From the NCBI RefSeq assembly GCF_000472705.1, contig NZ_AXAE01000012.1, positions 83,716 to 147,715 of the forward strand: DNA of 64,000 nucleotides, in the 5' to 3' direction. The notes under the pieces were generated by a model that saw only the letters and a list, made by a program, of their open reading frames with translations, was not told the origin of the DNA and made no database searches. Each line of letters starts with the position of its first letter. The first letter of the stretch is position 1. A program made the position numbers and the translations under genes. This document shows, piece by piece, positions 25,420-33,214 of the stretch. This stretch comes from Mesorhizobium erdmanii USDA 3471 (GTDB lineage Bacteria > Pseudomonadota > Alphaproteobacteria > Rhizobiales > Rhizobiaceae).

Positions 25420-25572
25420 GAGTTCTCTCTCCCCTGTTCCTGCCACCGGATCGGCGACAGTCGACAAACAGTACCACCGACGACAATCCATTCAGACACC
25501 GCTAATATCTTTGACTGGTCACGTTTCGGTGAGCGCGTAGGCGGCGATCCTGCCCTTCGGCTGTACCCAGCG

Positions 25573-25689
25573 TCACCAGCTCATCCATTCGCGCGTGCGC
25601 CACGCCAGTCCGGCAAAGGGCGCAATCAGCGCGATGACGACGAACATCAACGTGAAGGGATGCTTGGTCACGGAAGGTCGTGGGGCCAT
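25573..25689 (-). CDS. Tiny single-span membrane protein (38 residues)
   Basis: The ATG at 25689 has AAGGAG nine bases upstream. The 38 residues comprise a basic start (MAPRPSVTKHP), one hydrophobic helix (about 12-29, FTLMFVVIALIAPFAGLAW) and a short polar tail RTREWMSW. The clear ribosome binding site and membrane-protein composition support a real gene, although it is too short for certainty. It lies upstream of, and in the same orientation as, the exported protein at 25144. Confidence 0.5.
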   Translation of the reverse strand: MAPRPSVTKHPFTLMFVVIALIAPFAGLAWRTREWMSW

Positions 25690-25872
25690 ATCGGGATTAC
25701 TCCTTGTGGTTGGAAATGCGTGGGGCGGTTGGAATGCGTGGGTCAACGTCATCTCCGCGACATGGTTGCATCCGACGCGGGCCACGCCGCAAGGCGGTTG
25801 GAACAACGTGGCGGCGCCGGCGTTTTTCCTGGCGCGACCGGTGAGGCTGCCACCTCCGCCGGCGCCGTCGAA

Positions 25873-25906
25873 GGCTCGTCCTGCTCCCGGCAGGACGAGC
25901 CTTTTT
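25873..25906 (+). terminator. Strong intrinsic terminator without an obvious gene upstream
   Basis: A perfect 12-bp stem, GGCTCGTCCTGC/GCAGGACGAGCC, with a 5-base loop and a TTTTT run on the plus strand. The plus-strand sequence before it (25690-25872) has no supported gene, so this may end an unannotated small RNA. Confidence 0.75.
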
Positions 25907-25928
25907 CGTGGCCCTGGCGAGGTGGTCG

Positions 25929-25953
25929 GGAACGACACTGCCTGCTCCACGTT
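25929..25953 (+). promoter_or_regulatory. EcfG-type promoter-like site, distal
   Basis: GGAAC, 17 bases, GTT: the spacing and sequence of general-stress (EcfG/RpoE2) promoters of alphaproteobacteria. The next gene in this direction is the DUF1236 gene at 26221, about 270 bases away. A second such site lies at 26153-26177. The stretch 25690-26220 contains these sites and the terminator at 25873, and otherwise no supported plus-strand gene. Confidence 0.4.
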
Positions 25954-26152
25954 AGCTGTTGCTAAGCAAGGGCAAATCGATTCCCCTTCAGAACAGGAAT
26001 CGCCAGGTCTGAAGCCCGACTGTCGTTATTCACTGGCAGCGCAAATACCAGACATGCTTAGTTTCGGGTTTCACAGAAAACCTGAATGAATCCGGTCGCC
26101 GGAAGCATATAGTACTAGGCGCTCCATGCAATTTATCCCCGAAAGTTTGGAT

Positions 26153-26177
26153 GGAACCTCACGGGGGTGACTGAGTT
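26153..26177 (+). promoter_or_regulatory. EcfG-type promoter-like site, proximal
   Basis: GGAAC at 26153-26157, 17 bases, then GTT at 26175-26177. Transcription would start about 10 bases later, leaving a leader of roughly 35 bases before the DUF1236 start codon and its GGAGG site. This position makes it a plausible stress-response promoter for that gene. Confidence 0.5.
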
Positions 26178-26220
26178 TTACTGCAGGGCGGAATTCAGAT
26201 ATCCAAAATGGAGGTTTGTT

Positions 26221-26520
26221 ATGAAACGTTATCTTTCAAGTGCCGCGGCCGCGATCGTCCTGATGGGCGGCGTGGGGATTGCCATGGCTGACACAATCGT
26301 CGTTCAGCCAGAACAGGAGACCGTCGTTCGCGAATACGTCAAGAAGCAGCCGCTGGCGTCGGTGAACCTTCTGGGCGTCGAGCTCAAGCTCGGCTCGTCG
26401 GTACCGGACAAGGTCGAATTGCGCGAAGTGCCCAACGTCAAGTATCGCGTCGCCGTGATCAACGACCAGACCGTGCTCGTCGACCCGGAAACCCGTCAGA
26501 TCGTCGAGGTTCTGCACTGA
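26221..26520 (+). CDS. DUF1236 exported protein
   Basis: 99 residues from the ATG at 26221, which has ATGGAGG seven bases upstream. Residues 1-22 are a signal peptide (KRYLSSAAAAIVLMGGVGIA) cut after AMA. The mature part shows the DUF1236 pattern: VREYVKKQPLAS, then VPDKVELREVPNVKYRVAVIN and QTVLVDPETRQIVEVL. DUF1236 proteins are small periplasmic proteins of rhizobia without a known biochemical role. A GGAAC-N17-GTT site sits at the right distance upstream, and an intrinsic terminator follows at 26566, so this is a single-gene unit probably induced by stress. Confidence 0.85.
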   Translation: MKRYLSSAAAAIVLMGGVGIAMADTIVVQPEQETVVREYVKKQPLASVNLLGVELKLGSSVPDKVELREVPNVKYRVAVINDQTVLVDPETRQIVEVLH

Positions 26521-26565
26521 CCCCTGGCAAGGCAATGGCGGTCGGTTGGACCGACCTGTCTTGAG

Positions 26566-26606
26566 AAAAGCCCGTCACGGCTTCGCGGCCATGACGGGCT
26601 TTTTCT
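26566..26606. terminator. Bidirectional intrinsic terminator
   Basis: AAAAGCCCGTCA pairs with TGACGGGCTTTT around a loop containing CGGCTTCGCGGCCA. T-runs follow the stem on both strands, so it can end both the DUF1236 gene (plus) and the glutathione transferase gene (minus). Confidence 0.85.
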
Positions 26607-26623
26607 TATCTTGCCGTTGCCTG

Positions 26624-27490
26624 TTATTCGGCGGCCAGCTTGTCCTGCGTGCTTGTGTCGAAGTCGCTGGCGTCGTGGCGCTCGTGCAGCTGCATCGCCG
26701 GCTCGCCGAAGGCGCGGTTGACCATGCGGCCGCGCTTCACCGCCGGACGCTCGTCGATCTCCTTCGCCCAGCGCTGCACATGGGTGTATTCCTGCACCGA
26801 CAGGAAGTCGGCGGAATCATTGTACATGCGGCCGAGCGCCAGCCCGCCATACCAGGGCCACACCGCCATGTCGGCGATCGTGTAATCCTTGCCGCCGAGA
26901 TATTCGGTCTCAGCCAGCCTGCGGTCGAGCACATCCATCTGCCGCTTCACCTCCATGGAGAAGCGGTCGATTGCATATTCGAATTTTTCCGGCGCGTAGG
27001 CGTAGAAATGGCCGAAACCTCCGCCCAGATACGGCGCCGAACCCATCTGCCAGAACAGCCAGGACAGCACTTCGGCGCGCGCCGGCTGTTCGGTGGGCAG
27101 GAATTCGCCGAATTTTTCGGCGAGATAGACCAGGATCGAGCCGGATTCGAAGACGCGCACTGGGGTCTTGCCGCTGCGGTCCATCAGAGCGGGGATCTTG
27201 GAGTTGGGATTGACCTCGACGAAGCCGCTGCCGAACTGGTCGCCATCATTGATGCGGATGAGCCAGGCATCGTATTCGGCGCCCTTGTGGCCGCGCGCCA
27301 GAAGCTCTTCCAGCATCACCGTCACCTTGACGCCATTCGGCGTTGCCAGCGAATAAAGCTGCAGCGGGTGCTTGCCGATCGGCAATTCCTTGTCATGCGT
27401 CGGTCCGGCGATCGGCCGGTTGATGCTGGCAAAGGCGCCGCCATTTGCCTTGTTCCAGGTCCATACTTTCGGCGGTGTGTAGTCGGTCAT
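26624..27490 (-). CDS. yghU: Glutathione S-transferase, YghU type
   Basis: 288 residues. The N-terminal thioredoxin-like domain starts after an extension with PPKVWTWNKANGGAFA, typical of YghU/nu-class proteins, which act as disulfide-bond reductases or organic hydroperoxide reductases using two glutathione molecules. SLATPNGVKVTVMLEELL marks the start of the GST fold, NPNSKIPAL is the cis-proline motif, and FESGSILVYLAEKF completes the glutathione site. The helical C-terminal domain begins at about residue 130. Gene length and domain order fit the family. It is convergent with the DUF1236 gene across a shared terminator. Confidence 0.9.
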   Translation of the reverse strand: MTDYTPPKVWTWNKANGGAFASINRPIAGPTHDKELPIGKHPLQLYSLATPNGVKVTVMLEELLARGHKGAEYDAWLIRINDGDQFGSGFVEVNPNSKIPALMDRSGKTPVRVFESGSILVYLAEKFGEFLPTEQPARAEVLSWLFWQMGSAPYLGGGFGHFYAYAPEKFEYAIDRFSMEVKRQMDVLDRRLAETEYLGGKDYTIADMAVWPWYGGLALGRMYNDSADFLSVQEYTHVQRWAKEIDERPAVKRGRMVNRAFGEPAMQLHERHDASDFDTSTQDKLAAE

Positions 27491-27668
27491 TGCGGGCCTC
27501 GGATGGTGGGGGAGGAAGAATGGGTTGGGCAGATACGCTACAACTAGGGCTGCGGAGCGAGAAGTTCAACTTGCGTTGAACTATTGTCGCGGTCCTTGGT
27601 CTCCGGCCCTTGCACCCTCTTTGGCAAGGCATACCTATACAGATATGACCTACCCAGGAAATGACAGC

Positions 27669-28574
27669 ATGACCATCAATCCCAATCCGCGCTCCGTCGT
27701 TGCCGTGCGCGCGACCGTTCCCGATGATGCATTCACCGCCGGCGCGCTGGGCACGCTCAGGGAAGGCAGCGGCGTCGTCATCAGGGATGACGGGCTGGTG
27801 CTGACCATCGGCTATCTCATCACCGAGGCCGAAGAGGTCTGGCTGACCGCGCATGACGGCCGCGTCATCCCCGCGCACGCACTCGCCTACGACCAGGAAT
27901 CGGGCTTCGGCCTTGTCCAGGCGCTGGCGCCGACCGGGCTGCCGGCCGTGGCGCTGGGCGACGCCGGCAAGGCCCGGATCGGCGATGCGGTGGTACTGGC
28001 CGACGGCATTGGCCGTGCGGTCGAGGCCAAGATCGTCACCAAGCAGGAATTCGCAGGCTATTGGGAGTATCTGCTCGACGAGGCGATCTTCATCGCGCCG
28101 GCGCATCCCTCCTGGGGCGGCGCGCCGCTGTTTGGCGCCGACGGCACGTTGCTCGGCATCGGCTCGCTGCGCTTGCAGATGAGCCGTGCCGGCGAAGTCG
28201 CCGATATAAACATGATCGTGCCGATCGATCTGTTGCCGCCGATCCTCGACGATCTCCTGACGCGCGGCCAGGTGGCCAGGCCGCCGCGTCCTTGGCTTGG
28301 CGCGCTCTCGGCCGAGAGCGACGGCAAGGTGGTGGTGATGAGCGTGACCGAAGGCGGCCCGGCGGCAAAAGCCGGCCTGCGCCAGGGCGACGTCATCTCC
28401 GAGGTGCGCGACGGCGCCGTCGACGGGCTCGCCGACTTCTATCGCAAGCTGTGGGAGAGCGGCTCGGCCGGCGCCGAGATTCCGATGCGCGTGGTGCGCG
28501 ACGGCCGCGAGACCTGGCTGCGCGTCAAATCCGCCGATCGCGGCAGTTTCCTGAAGAAGCCGCAGCTGCAATAG
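27669..28574 (+). CDS. DegP/HtrA-like pseudoprotease with PDZ domain
   Basis: 301 residues from the ATG at 27669 (AGGA ten bases upstream; ATG 27645 is an alternative). Residues 30-190 have the trypsin-like HtrA fold pattern: GSGVVIRDDGLVLT, LPAVALGDAGKARIGDAVVL and APLFGADGTLLGI. The three catalytic positions are changed: Tyr49 replaces the His of TNxHVV, Gly79 replaces the Asp, and Gly150 stands where the Ser of GNSGGPL should be (SWGGAPL). A PDZ domain follows (about 205-295, WLGAL to GGPAAKAGLRQGDVI). No signal peptide is seen, so it may be cytoplasmic. It probably works as a peptide-binding or scaffold protein. The LysR gene follows after 17 bases. Confidence 0.82.
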   Translation: MTINPNPRSVVAVRATVPDDAFTAGALGTLREGSGVVIRDDGLVLTIGYLITEAEEVWLTAHDGRVIPAHALAYDQESGFGLVQALAPTGLPAVALGDAGKARIGDAVVLADGIGRAVEAKIVTKQEFAGYWEYLLDEAIFIAPAHPSWGGAPLFGADGTLLGIGSLRLQMSRAGEVADINMIVPIDLLPPILDDLLTRGQVARPPRPWLGALSAESDGKVVVMSVTEGGPAAKAGLRQGDVISEVRDGAVDGLADFYRKLWESGSAGAEIPMRVVRDGRETWLRVKSADRGSFLKKPQLQ

Positions 28575-28591
28575 GCCCAACCGGCCAGGCG

Positions 28592-29542
28592 ATGCATCCC
28601 AGACTGCTCAAGACCTTCCTCGCGGTGGCGCGCAGCCGCAATATCACGCGCGCCGCCGCGGCGGTGCATCTCGCGCAATCCAGCGTCAGCGACCAGATCC
28701 AGACGCTTGAAGCCGAACTGGGTGCCGCGCTGTTCACCCGCTCGAAGTCTGGTCTCGAGCTGACGCCGGCGGGGCTGGCGCTGAAGCCGATCGCCGAAGA
28801 TCTGTTGCGGCTCGATGGCGAAGCGCGCGCCGCGGTGATGGCGGCAGCGGGGCAGGCGAGCCAAGCACTGACCATCGGTGCGCTGGAAACGATCGCTTCC
28901 GCACGGCTGGCGCCGTGGCTGCCGGGGTTTCAGGCCGGCCATCCCGAGATCACGGTGCGGATGAAGGTGGCCGATAGCGGCACGCTGCTGCGGCTTTTGG
29001 AGGACGGCGACATCGATGTCGCCTTCTGCTTCGAGCGCGGCGATGGTGCGAATGCCGATGAACGCCTGGCCAGGCGAACCATAGTCCGCGAGCCGCTGGC
29101 GCTGGTGGTGGCGCCGGGGAAAGGCATCGCGCCGTGCGATCTGGCCGGCCTTGCCAGTTCGCGCTTCGTCGCGACGGAACCCGGCTGCATCTATCGCCAC
29201 ATGTTCGACACCGGCTTTGCCGAAGCCGGTGTCGAGGCGCCAAGACTTGTCGTCGAGGCCGGCAGCATCGGCGCCATCGCGCGGCTGGTGGCGGCCGGCG
29301 CCGGCTTGGGCCTTGTTCCGCACCTCGCCGTCAGCGACGCGCTGGCGCGTGGCGATCTCATTGAATTGCCATGGCCCGGTCGGGCGCAAGCAGCATCGCT
29401 GACGATGATCTGGCGGCGCCGGCGCGTACAGCCGCCGGCGCTGTGGCACTTGCTCGCCGCTGCGCGCGACACGCTGGCGCCGGAACGTTCTCGGGCCGGT
29501 TCAGAACCTGAATCGACAAGCCGCTCCAAAGTCTTGCTTTGA
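28592..29542 (+). CDS. LysR-family transcriptional regulator
   Basis: 316 residues from the ATG at 28592. The winged helix-turn-helix lies at residues 1-60 with TFLAVARSRNITRAAAAVHLAQSSVSDQIQ and EAELGAALFTR. The rest is a LysR substrate-binding domain of type 2 periplasmic-binding-protein fold (ALTIGALETIAS, then FQAGHPEITVRM). It is 17 bases downstream of the pseudoprotease gene and probably in its operon, which is unusual because LysR genes are more often divergent from targets. It converges with the SDR gene at 29568. Confidence 0.92.
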   Translation: MHPRLLKTFLAVARSRNITRAAAAVHLAQSSVSDQIQTLEAELGAALFTRSKSGLELTPAGLALKPIAEDLLRLDGEARAAVMAAAGQASQALTIGALETIASARLAPWLPGFQAGHPEITVRMKVADSGTLLRLLEDGDIDVAFCFERGDGANADERLARRTIVREPLALVVAPGKGIAPCDLAGLASSRFVATEPGCIYRHMFDTGFAEAGVEAPRLVVEAGSIGAIARLVAAGAGLGLVPHLAVSDALARGDLIELPWPGRAQAASLTMIWRRRRVQPPALWHLLAAARDTLAPERSRAGSEPESTSRSKVLL

Positions 29543-29567
29543 AAGCAGTTCCCGATGCCGGTTCACT

Positions 29568-30296
29568 TCAGACAAGCCGGTGTCCGCCTTCGACATGCAG
29601 CGTCGTTCCGGTGGCAAAACCATTGCCGAGAAGAAAGAAGATGGCATCGGCAATGTCGCCGGGCTGGCCGATCCTGCCGACCGGCAGCCGCTCGTCCATC
29701 GCGGCCAGGGTTTCGGCCTTTCGGTCGCCGGCAACCTGCGCCCAAATCTCAGTGTCGACCCAGCCGGGCGAGACGGCGTTTACGCGGATCGGCGCGAGTT
29801 CGACGGCCAGCGCCCGCACCAGCCCTTCGAGCGCTGCATTGACCGCCGCGACGACCGAGCCGCGTGGAGCCGGCCGGTAGGCGGCGATGCCGGAGACGAA
29901 GGTCATCGAACCGCTCGCGCCGAGCCGTCGTGTGCCGTGCTTGGCAAGCAGCAGAGGGCCGAACAGCTTGCTGTCTACCACGCGTTGTGCCGCCTCGAGA
30001 TCAAGCTCCGGCAGCAGCCTGTAGGCGCCTTCGATATCAGCCGCCGTGCTGACGATATGGTCGAGCCCGCCGAGGCGCGCGAACAAGGACGCAACCTGGT
30101 CTTCGCGCGTGACGTCGACGACGGCAACGGCGAGGCCGACGGGATTGCCCAGCGCTTGTTGCGCTTCTTCCAGCTTCTGTTCGCTGCGCCCGGCGATGAC
30201 GACTTCCGCGCCGGCCTCGACGCAGCGCCTGGCCAGCGCCAGGCCCATGCCGGAACCGCCACCGACGATCAGGATTTTCTGGTTCGAAATGCTCAT
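29568..30296 (-). CDS. Short-chain dehydrogenase/reductase
   Basis: 242 residues. The cofactor motif is LIVGGGSGMGLALARRC, a GxxxGxG pattern with GRSEQK after the second strand, suggesting NADP preference. The typical Tyr-x-x-x-Lys is not evident: the segment after MTFVSGIAAYRPAPRGS has Tyr followed by Pro, so the active site may be atypical. The end shows VNAVSPGWVDT and GNGFATGTTLHVEGGHRLV, as in FabG-like enzymes. The substrate is unknown. The upstream neighbour on the same strand is the VOC gene at 30455, 158 bases away. Confidence 0.85.
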   Translation of the reverse strand: MSISNQKILIVGGGSGMGLALARRCVEAGAEVVIAGRSEQKLEEAQQALGNPVGLAVAVVDVTREDQVASLFARLGGLDHIVSTAADIEGAYRLLPELDLEAAQRVVDSKLFGPLLLAKHGTRRLGASGSMTFVSGIAAYRPAPRGSVVAAVNAALEGLVRALAVELAPIRVNAVSPGWVDTEIWAQVAGDRKAETLAAMDERLPVGRIGQPGDIADAIFFLLGNGFATGTTLHVEGGHRLV

Positions 30297-30454
30297 TTCG
30301 CTCTGCCTTTGTTTTGAAGGGACAAGGGCAGGGGAATGGCAGCTCGAAGCGGCGAGGAGAAACGGAAGAAACCGATGGTGTTATCGGAGATGCCGATGAT
30401 GCCGCGCGGGAAGGGGAGGTTAGCCAAGGTGCGCTTGAGCGCTTGTCTGCATCT

Positions 30455-30799
30455 TTATTCCCGCTCGGCGCTCGCGAACACCACCAGGTTCTCGTCGGGG
30501 TCGCGCATGCGCATGATCCAGAAATGGTCGGCTTTCTCGATCGGGCCGGGTTCGAGACCGGCATCCGCAAGCCGCTGCCTCTCGGGCGCCAGCGGCAGCA
30601 CCCCGAGCGTCAGGGTCGAAGTGCCGGCCTTGTCCTTGTCCTCGAACAGCTGCACTTCGGCACTGTCGGTGAATTGCCATTCGGCCAGCCCGGGCATCGG
30701 CCGGCGCAGCGGCGGCTTGCCGAAGAGTTTTTCGTACCAGCCAATGCTGGCTTCGAGGTCGGAGCAGTTGACGTGGGCGAAAATGGTTTCGATTGCCAT
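30455..30799 (-). CDS. VOC-family (glyoxalase-like) protein
   Basis: 114 residues. The sequence begins MAIETIFAHVNCSDLEASIGWYEKLFGKPP, the first beta-alpha-beta unit of a vicinal oxygen chelate domain with the histidine of the metal site. A second half follows with GLEPGPIEKADHFWIMRMRDPDENLVVFA, where the DPDENLV motif usually carries the last metal ligand. Such single-domain proteins form dimers and act as isomerases, dioxygenases or antibiotic-binding proteins; which one applies is not visible. It is divergent from the YdeI-like gene. Confidence 0.85.
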   Translation of the reverse strand: MAIETIFAHVNCSDLEASIGWYEKLFGKPPLRRPMPGLAEWQFTDSAEVQLFEDKDKAGTSTLTLGVLPLAPERQRLADAGLEPGPIEKADHFWIMRMRDPDENLVVFASAERE

Positions 30800-30984
30800 C
30801 AGGGAACCTCCATCGGACGATGCACTCTTGCCGCAACGCGGTGCTGGATGGCACGTTCCGATTCTTCCTGGCTGCGTGCTCCATTGCTGACGAAAACTGA
30901 CAGTGGGTCATGCCATGATGGCGGGAATCGCACGACGATGGAGGCAATTGCGATGACAACAATCCTGAACGGGCAGACCCGTTG

Positions 30985-31584
30985 ATGGCGCCGGTCAAGG
31001 TCGATCCCGACAAGGTCCGGGAATTCCCCGACGCGGCGAGCTTCCACGCCTGGCTCGGCCAGCACCATGCCACGGAAACCGAGGTGTGGATCAAGGTGCA
31101 CAAGGTTGGGTCGGGACTGAAATCGATCACGCCGAAGGAAGCCATCGACGTCGTGCTGTGCTTCGGCTGGATCGACGCGGTGCGCAAGGGGCTGGACGGC
31201 AACAGCTTCCTGCAGCGCTACACGCCGCGCGGCAAGAAGAGCATCTGGAGCAAGATCAACATCGACAATGTCGCGCGGCTCATCGAGGAGGGGCGCATGA
31301 CGGGGCATGGGCTGAACCAGGTCGAGGCGGCCAAGGCCGACGGGCGCTGGGCGCGCGCCTACGGCAGCGGCAAGGAGATGAAAATCCCCGACGATCTGCA
31401 GGCGGCGATCGATGCCGAGCCGGCGGCCAAGGCGATGCTGGAAAGGCTCAGCGCGCAAAACCGCTTCTCGCTCGCCTTCCGCACCCACAACATGAAGACC
31501 GAGGCGGGGCGCAAGAAGAAGATCGAGACCTTCGTCGCCATGCTGAAGCGCGGTGAGACGATCTATCCGCAGGGCAAGAAGTAG
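30985..31584 (+). CDS. YdeI/OmpD-associated family protein
   Basis: 199 residues from the ATG at 30985. A tiny ten-codon frame (30953-30985, MTTILNGQTR) ends exactly on this start with TTGATG, so it may act as a leader. The protein shows the YdeI pattern: FHAWLGQHHATETEVWIKVHK, ITPKEAIDVVLCFGWIDAV and YTPRGKKSIWSKIN near the middle, and a C-terminal FRTHNMKTEAGRKKKIETFV. Members protect against some cationic peptides in Salmonella, but the general function is unclear. Confidence 0.88.
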   Translation: MAPVKVDPDKVREFPDAASFHAWLGQHHATETEVWIKVHKVGSGLKSITPKEAIDVVLCFGWIDAVRKGLDGNSFLQRYTPRGKKSIWSKINIDNVARLIEEGRMTGHGLNQVEAAKADGRWARAYGSGKEMKIPDDLQAAIDAEPAAKAMLERLSAQNRFSLAFRTHNMKTEAGRKKKIETFVAMLKRGETIYPQGKK

Positions 31585-31588
31585 GCGT

Positions 31589-32542
31589 TCAGGCGCACGG
31601 TTCCGCCGATGCTTCATTGGCGGGGCGAGCGGCCGGCAAGGTTGCCGACGACGCCATCAGAACGTCCTCGCGCACGGCCTGAACAAGGAAGTCGAGCACC
31701 GCCGTCACGCGCGGCGGCATGTTCCGCGATGGATAGACGACATTGATCGGCAGGCGCGCCGGCGGAAAGTCCGGCATGAGCTTGACCAGCCTGCCTGCCT
31801 CGATGTCCGGCCCGGCCAGGATGTGGGAGAGCACGGCGAGGCCGGCTCCGGCCAGTGTCGCGCGATGGACGGCCATCGAATTGTTGGCCGCAAGGCGCGG
31901 CTCGATGCGCAGGACAACGTCATCCGCTCCGCTGGAGAACGACCATGAACGGCCATCGCCGGCGCGGCTGTAGCAAATGCAGGAATGATCCTTGATGTCT
32001 TGCGGCGTTCGCGGTGCGCCGCGTCCCTTGAGATAGCCTGGCGAAGCCACCAGAAAGGCTGTTGTCCAGCCGATCCGGCGGCACATCAGGCTGCTGTCAC
32101 CGGCTGGCCCGAGGCGCACCTCGAGATCGATCGCATTGGCGATGAGGTCCGAAGGCTCATCCCGAAAGATCAGCTCGACATCCAGCGCCGGGTGGCTCTC
32201 CAGCAGCCCCGCGAGGCGGTCGCCGATGAACAAGCCGAGCGGCGTGGGCAGGCTCAGCCGCACTTTCCCGGAGACGGTTGCCGCTTCGGCGCCGCTGGCT
32301 TCGCCGAGCGCATCGACCGCTTCGAGGACGCGCAGCGCCATCGGCAACATCTGTTCACCTTCCGCCGTCAAGGCGAGCGCGCTCGTCGTGCGGTGCAGAA
32401 GGCGCGTCTTGAGGTGCGATTCCAGCGCGGAGACCTGCCGTGATACCGCCGGCTGCGTCAGATTGAGGTCGAGCGCAGCCGCTGAGAAGGATTTTGTCTG
32501 CGCCACCCGCAGGAACGTCCTCAACGCCGATACGACGTCCAT
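31589..32542 (-). CDS. LysR-family transcriptional regulator, divergent from the AhpD-like gene
   Basis: 317 residues. Helix-turn-helix at residues 5-60 (TFLRVAQTKSFSAAALDLNL then TQPAVSRQVSALE). The effector domain has the crystallised-CrgA-like features VRLSLPTPLGLFIGDRL and a late NNSMAVHRATLAGAGLAVL. Only 128 bases separate its start from the AhpD-like gene at 32670, and this gap holds a perfect 17-bp palindrome (32561-32577) next to its start codon that is a likely autoregulatory LysR site. It may co-control the AhpD-like operon with the Rrf2 protein encoded at 35527. Confidence 0.92.
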   Translation of the reverse strand: MDVVSALRTFLRVAQTKSFSAAALDLNLTQPAVSRQVSALESHLKTRLLHRTTSALALTAEGEQMLPMALRVLEAVDALGEASGAEAATVSGKVRLSLPTPLGLFIGDRLAGLLESHPALDVELIFRDEPSDLIANAIDLEVRLGPAGDSSLMCRRIGWTTAFLVASPGYLKGRGAPRTPQDIKDHSCICYSRAGDGRSWSFSSGADDVVLRIEPRLAANNSMAVHRATLAGAGLAVLSHILAGPDIEAGRLVKLMPDFPPARLPINVVYPSRNMPPRVTAVLDFLVQAVREDVLMASSATLPAARPANEASAEPCA

Positions 32543-32560
32543 CCTCGCCTCATACTTTTC

Positions 32561-32577
32561 GACATAAGCCTTATGTC
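32561..32577. promoter_or_regulatory. Perfect palindrome, probable LysR operator
   Basis: GACATAAGCCTTATGTC: 8-bp arms around one central base, 19 bases upstream of the LysR start. LysR boxes are T-N11-A palindromes of this kind. The half-site GACATAAG is repeated at 32638-32645 inside the second Rrf2-type box. Confidence 0.6.
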
Positions 32578-32617
32578 CGCATCCTAGGCGGATAGCGGTT
32601 TACTGTCCAGATATTAC

Positions 32618-32651
32618 GGATATTTATTATCCTTAAGGACATAAGATATCC
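32618..32651. promoter_or_regulatory. Two tandem Rrf2-type operators before the AhpD-like gene
   Basis: GGATATTTATTATCC (32618-32632) and GGACATAAGATATCC (32637-32651) both fit GGATAT-N3-ATATCC with one or two changes. Their starts are 19 bases apart. The perfect form of the same box, GGATATGGAATATCC, lies upstream of the Rrf2 gene at 36055-36069, which ties the two promoters together. Confidence 0.6.
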
Positions 32652-32669
32652 TCAAAAAAAGGAAAAGCC

Positions 32670-33149
32670 ATGACACAGCGCCTGAACGCCGCCCAGCAAT
32701 CGCCTGAACTGTTCAAGAAGGTCGCCGAGATCAGTATGGCCGAGGCACACAGCGCCATCGAGGAGAAGATCCGCGACCTGGTCCACATCAGGGCATCGCA
32801 GATCAATGGCTGCGCCTTCTGCCTCGACATGCATGTCAAGGAAGCCAGGATCCACGGCGAGGGCGAGTTGCGCCTCCATCATCTCGCCGTCTGGCGGGAA
32901 TCGCCCCTTTTCGTTCCGCGTGAACGCGCTGCCCTGGCCTGGACCGAAGCCGTCACCAGGCTTGCCGAAGGCGGCATCCCGGACGAACTCTACGATCGCG
33001 TGCGCGGGCAGCTTTCGGAGAAGGAAATCTCCGACCTGACCTTCTCGATCATGGCCATCAATGCGTGGAACCGTCTCAGCATCGCCTTCAAGACGGTGCC
33101 CGGCTCCGCGGACAAGCTCTACGGCCTCGACAAGGCTGGCCTGAACTAA
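32670..33149 (+). CDS. AhpD-like carboxymuconolactone decarboxylase-family protein
   Basis: 159 residues from the ATG at 32670, with AAGGAAA nine bases upstream. The active-site motif is INGCAFCLDMHVKEAR: Cys48-x-x-Cys51-x-x-x-His55, the AhpD peroxidase pattern with its redox-active pair. The rest of the protein is helical, including RERAALAWTEAVTRLAEGGIPD. It should act in the cytoplasm as an alkylhydroperoxidase-like reductase. It heads a row of four co-oriented genes (NmrA-like, cupin, MscS) preceded by two Rrf2-type operators. Confidence 0.9.
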   Translation: MTQRLNAAQQSPELFKKVAEISMAEAHSAIEEKIRDLVHIRASQINGCAFCLDMHVKEARIHGEGELRLHHLAVWRESPLFVPRERAALAWTEAVTRLAEGGIPDELYDRVRGQLSEKEISDLTFSIMAINAWNRLSIAFKTVPGSADKLYGLDKAGLN

Positions 33150-33214
33150 ACCCTTCCTTTCGGTTGACCATCAAACGATGCGGCGCGAGGTCGCGGTCGC
33201 AAACGGAGACTATC

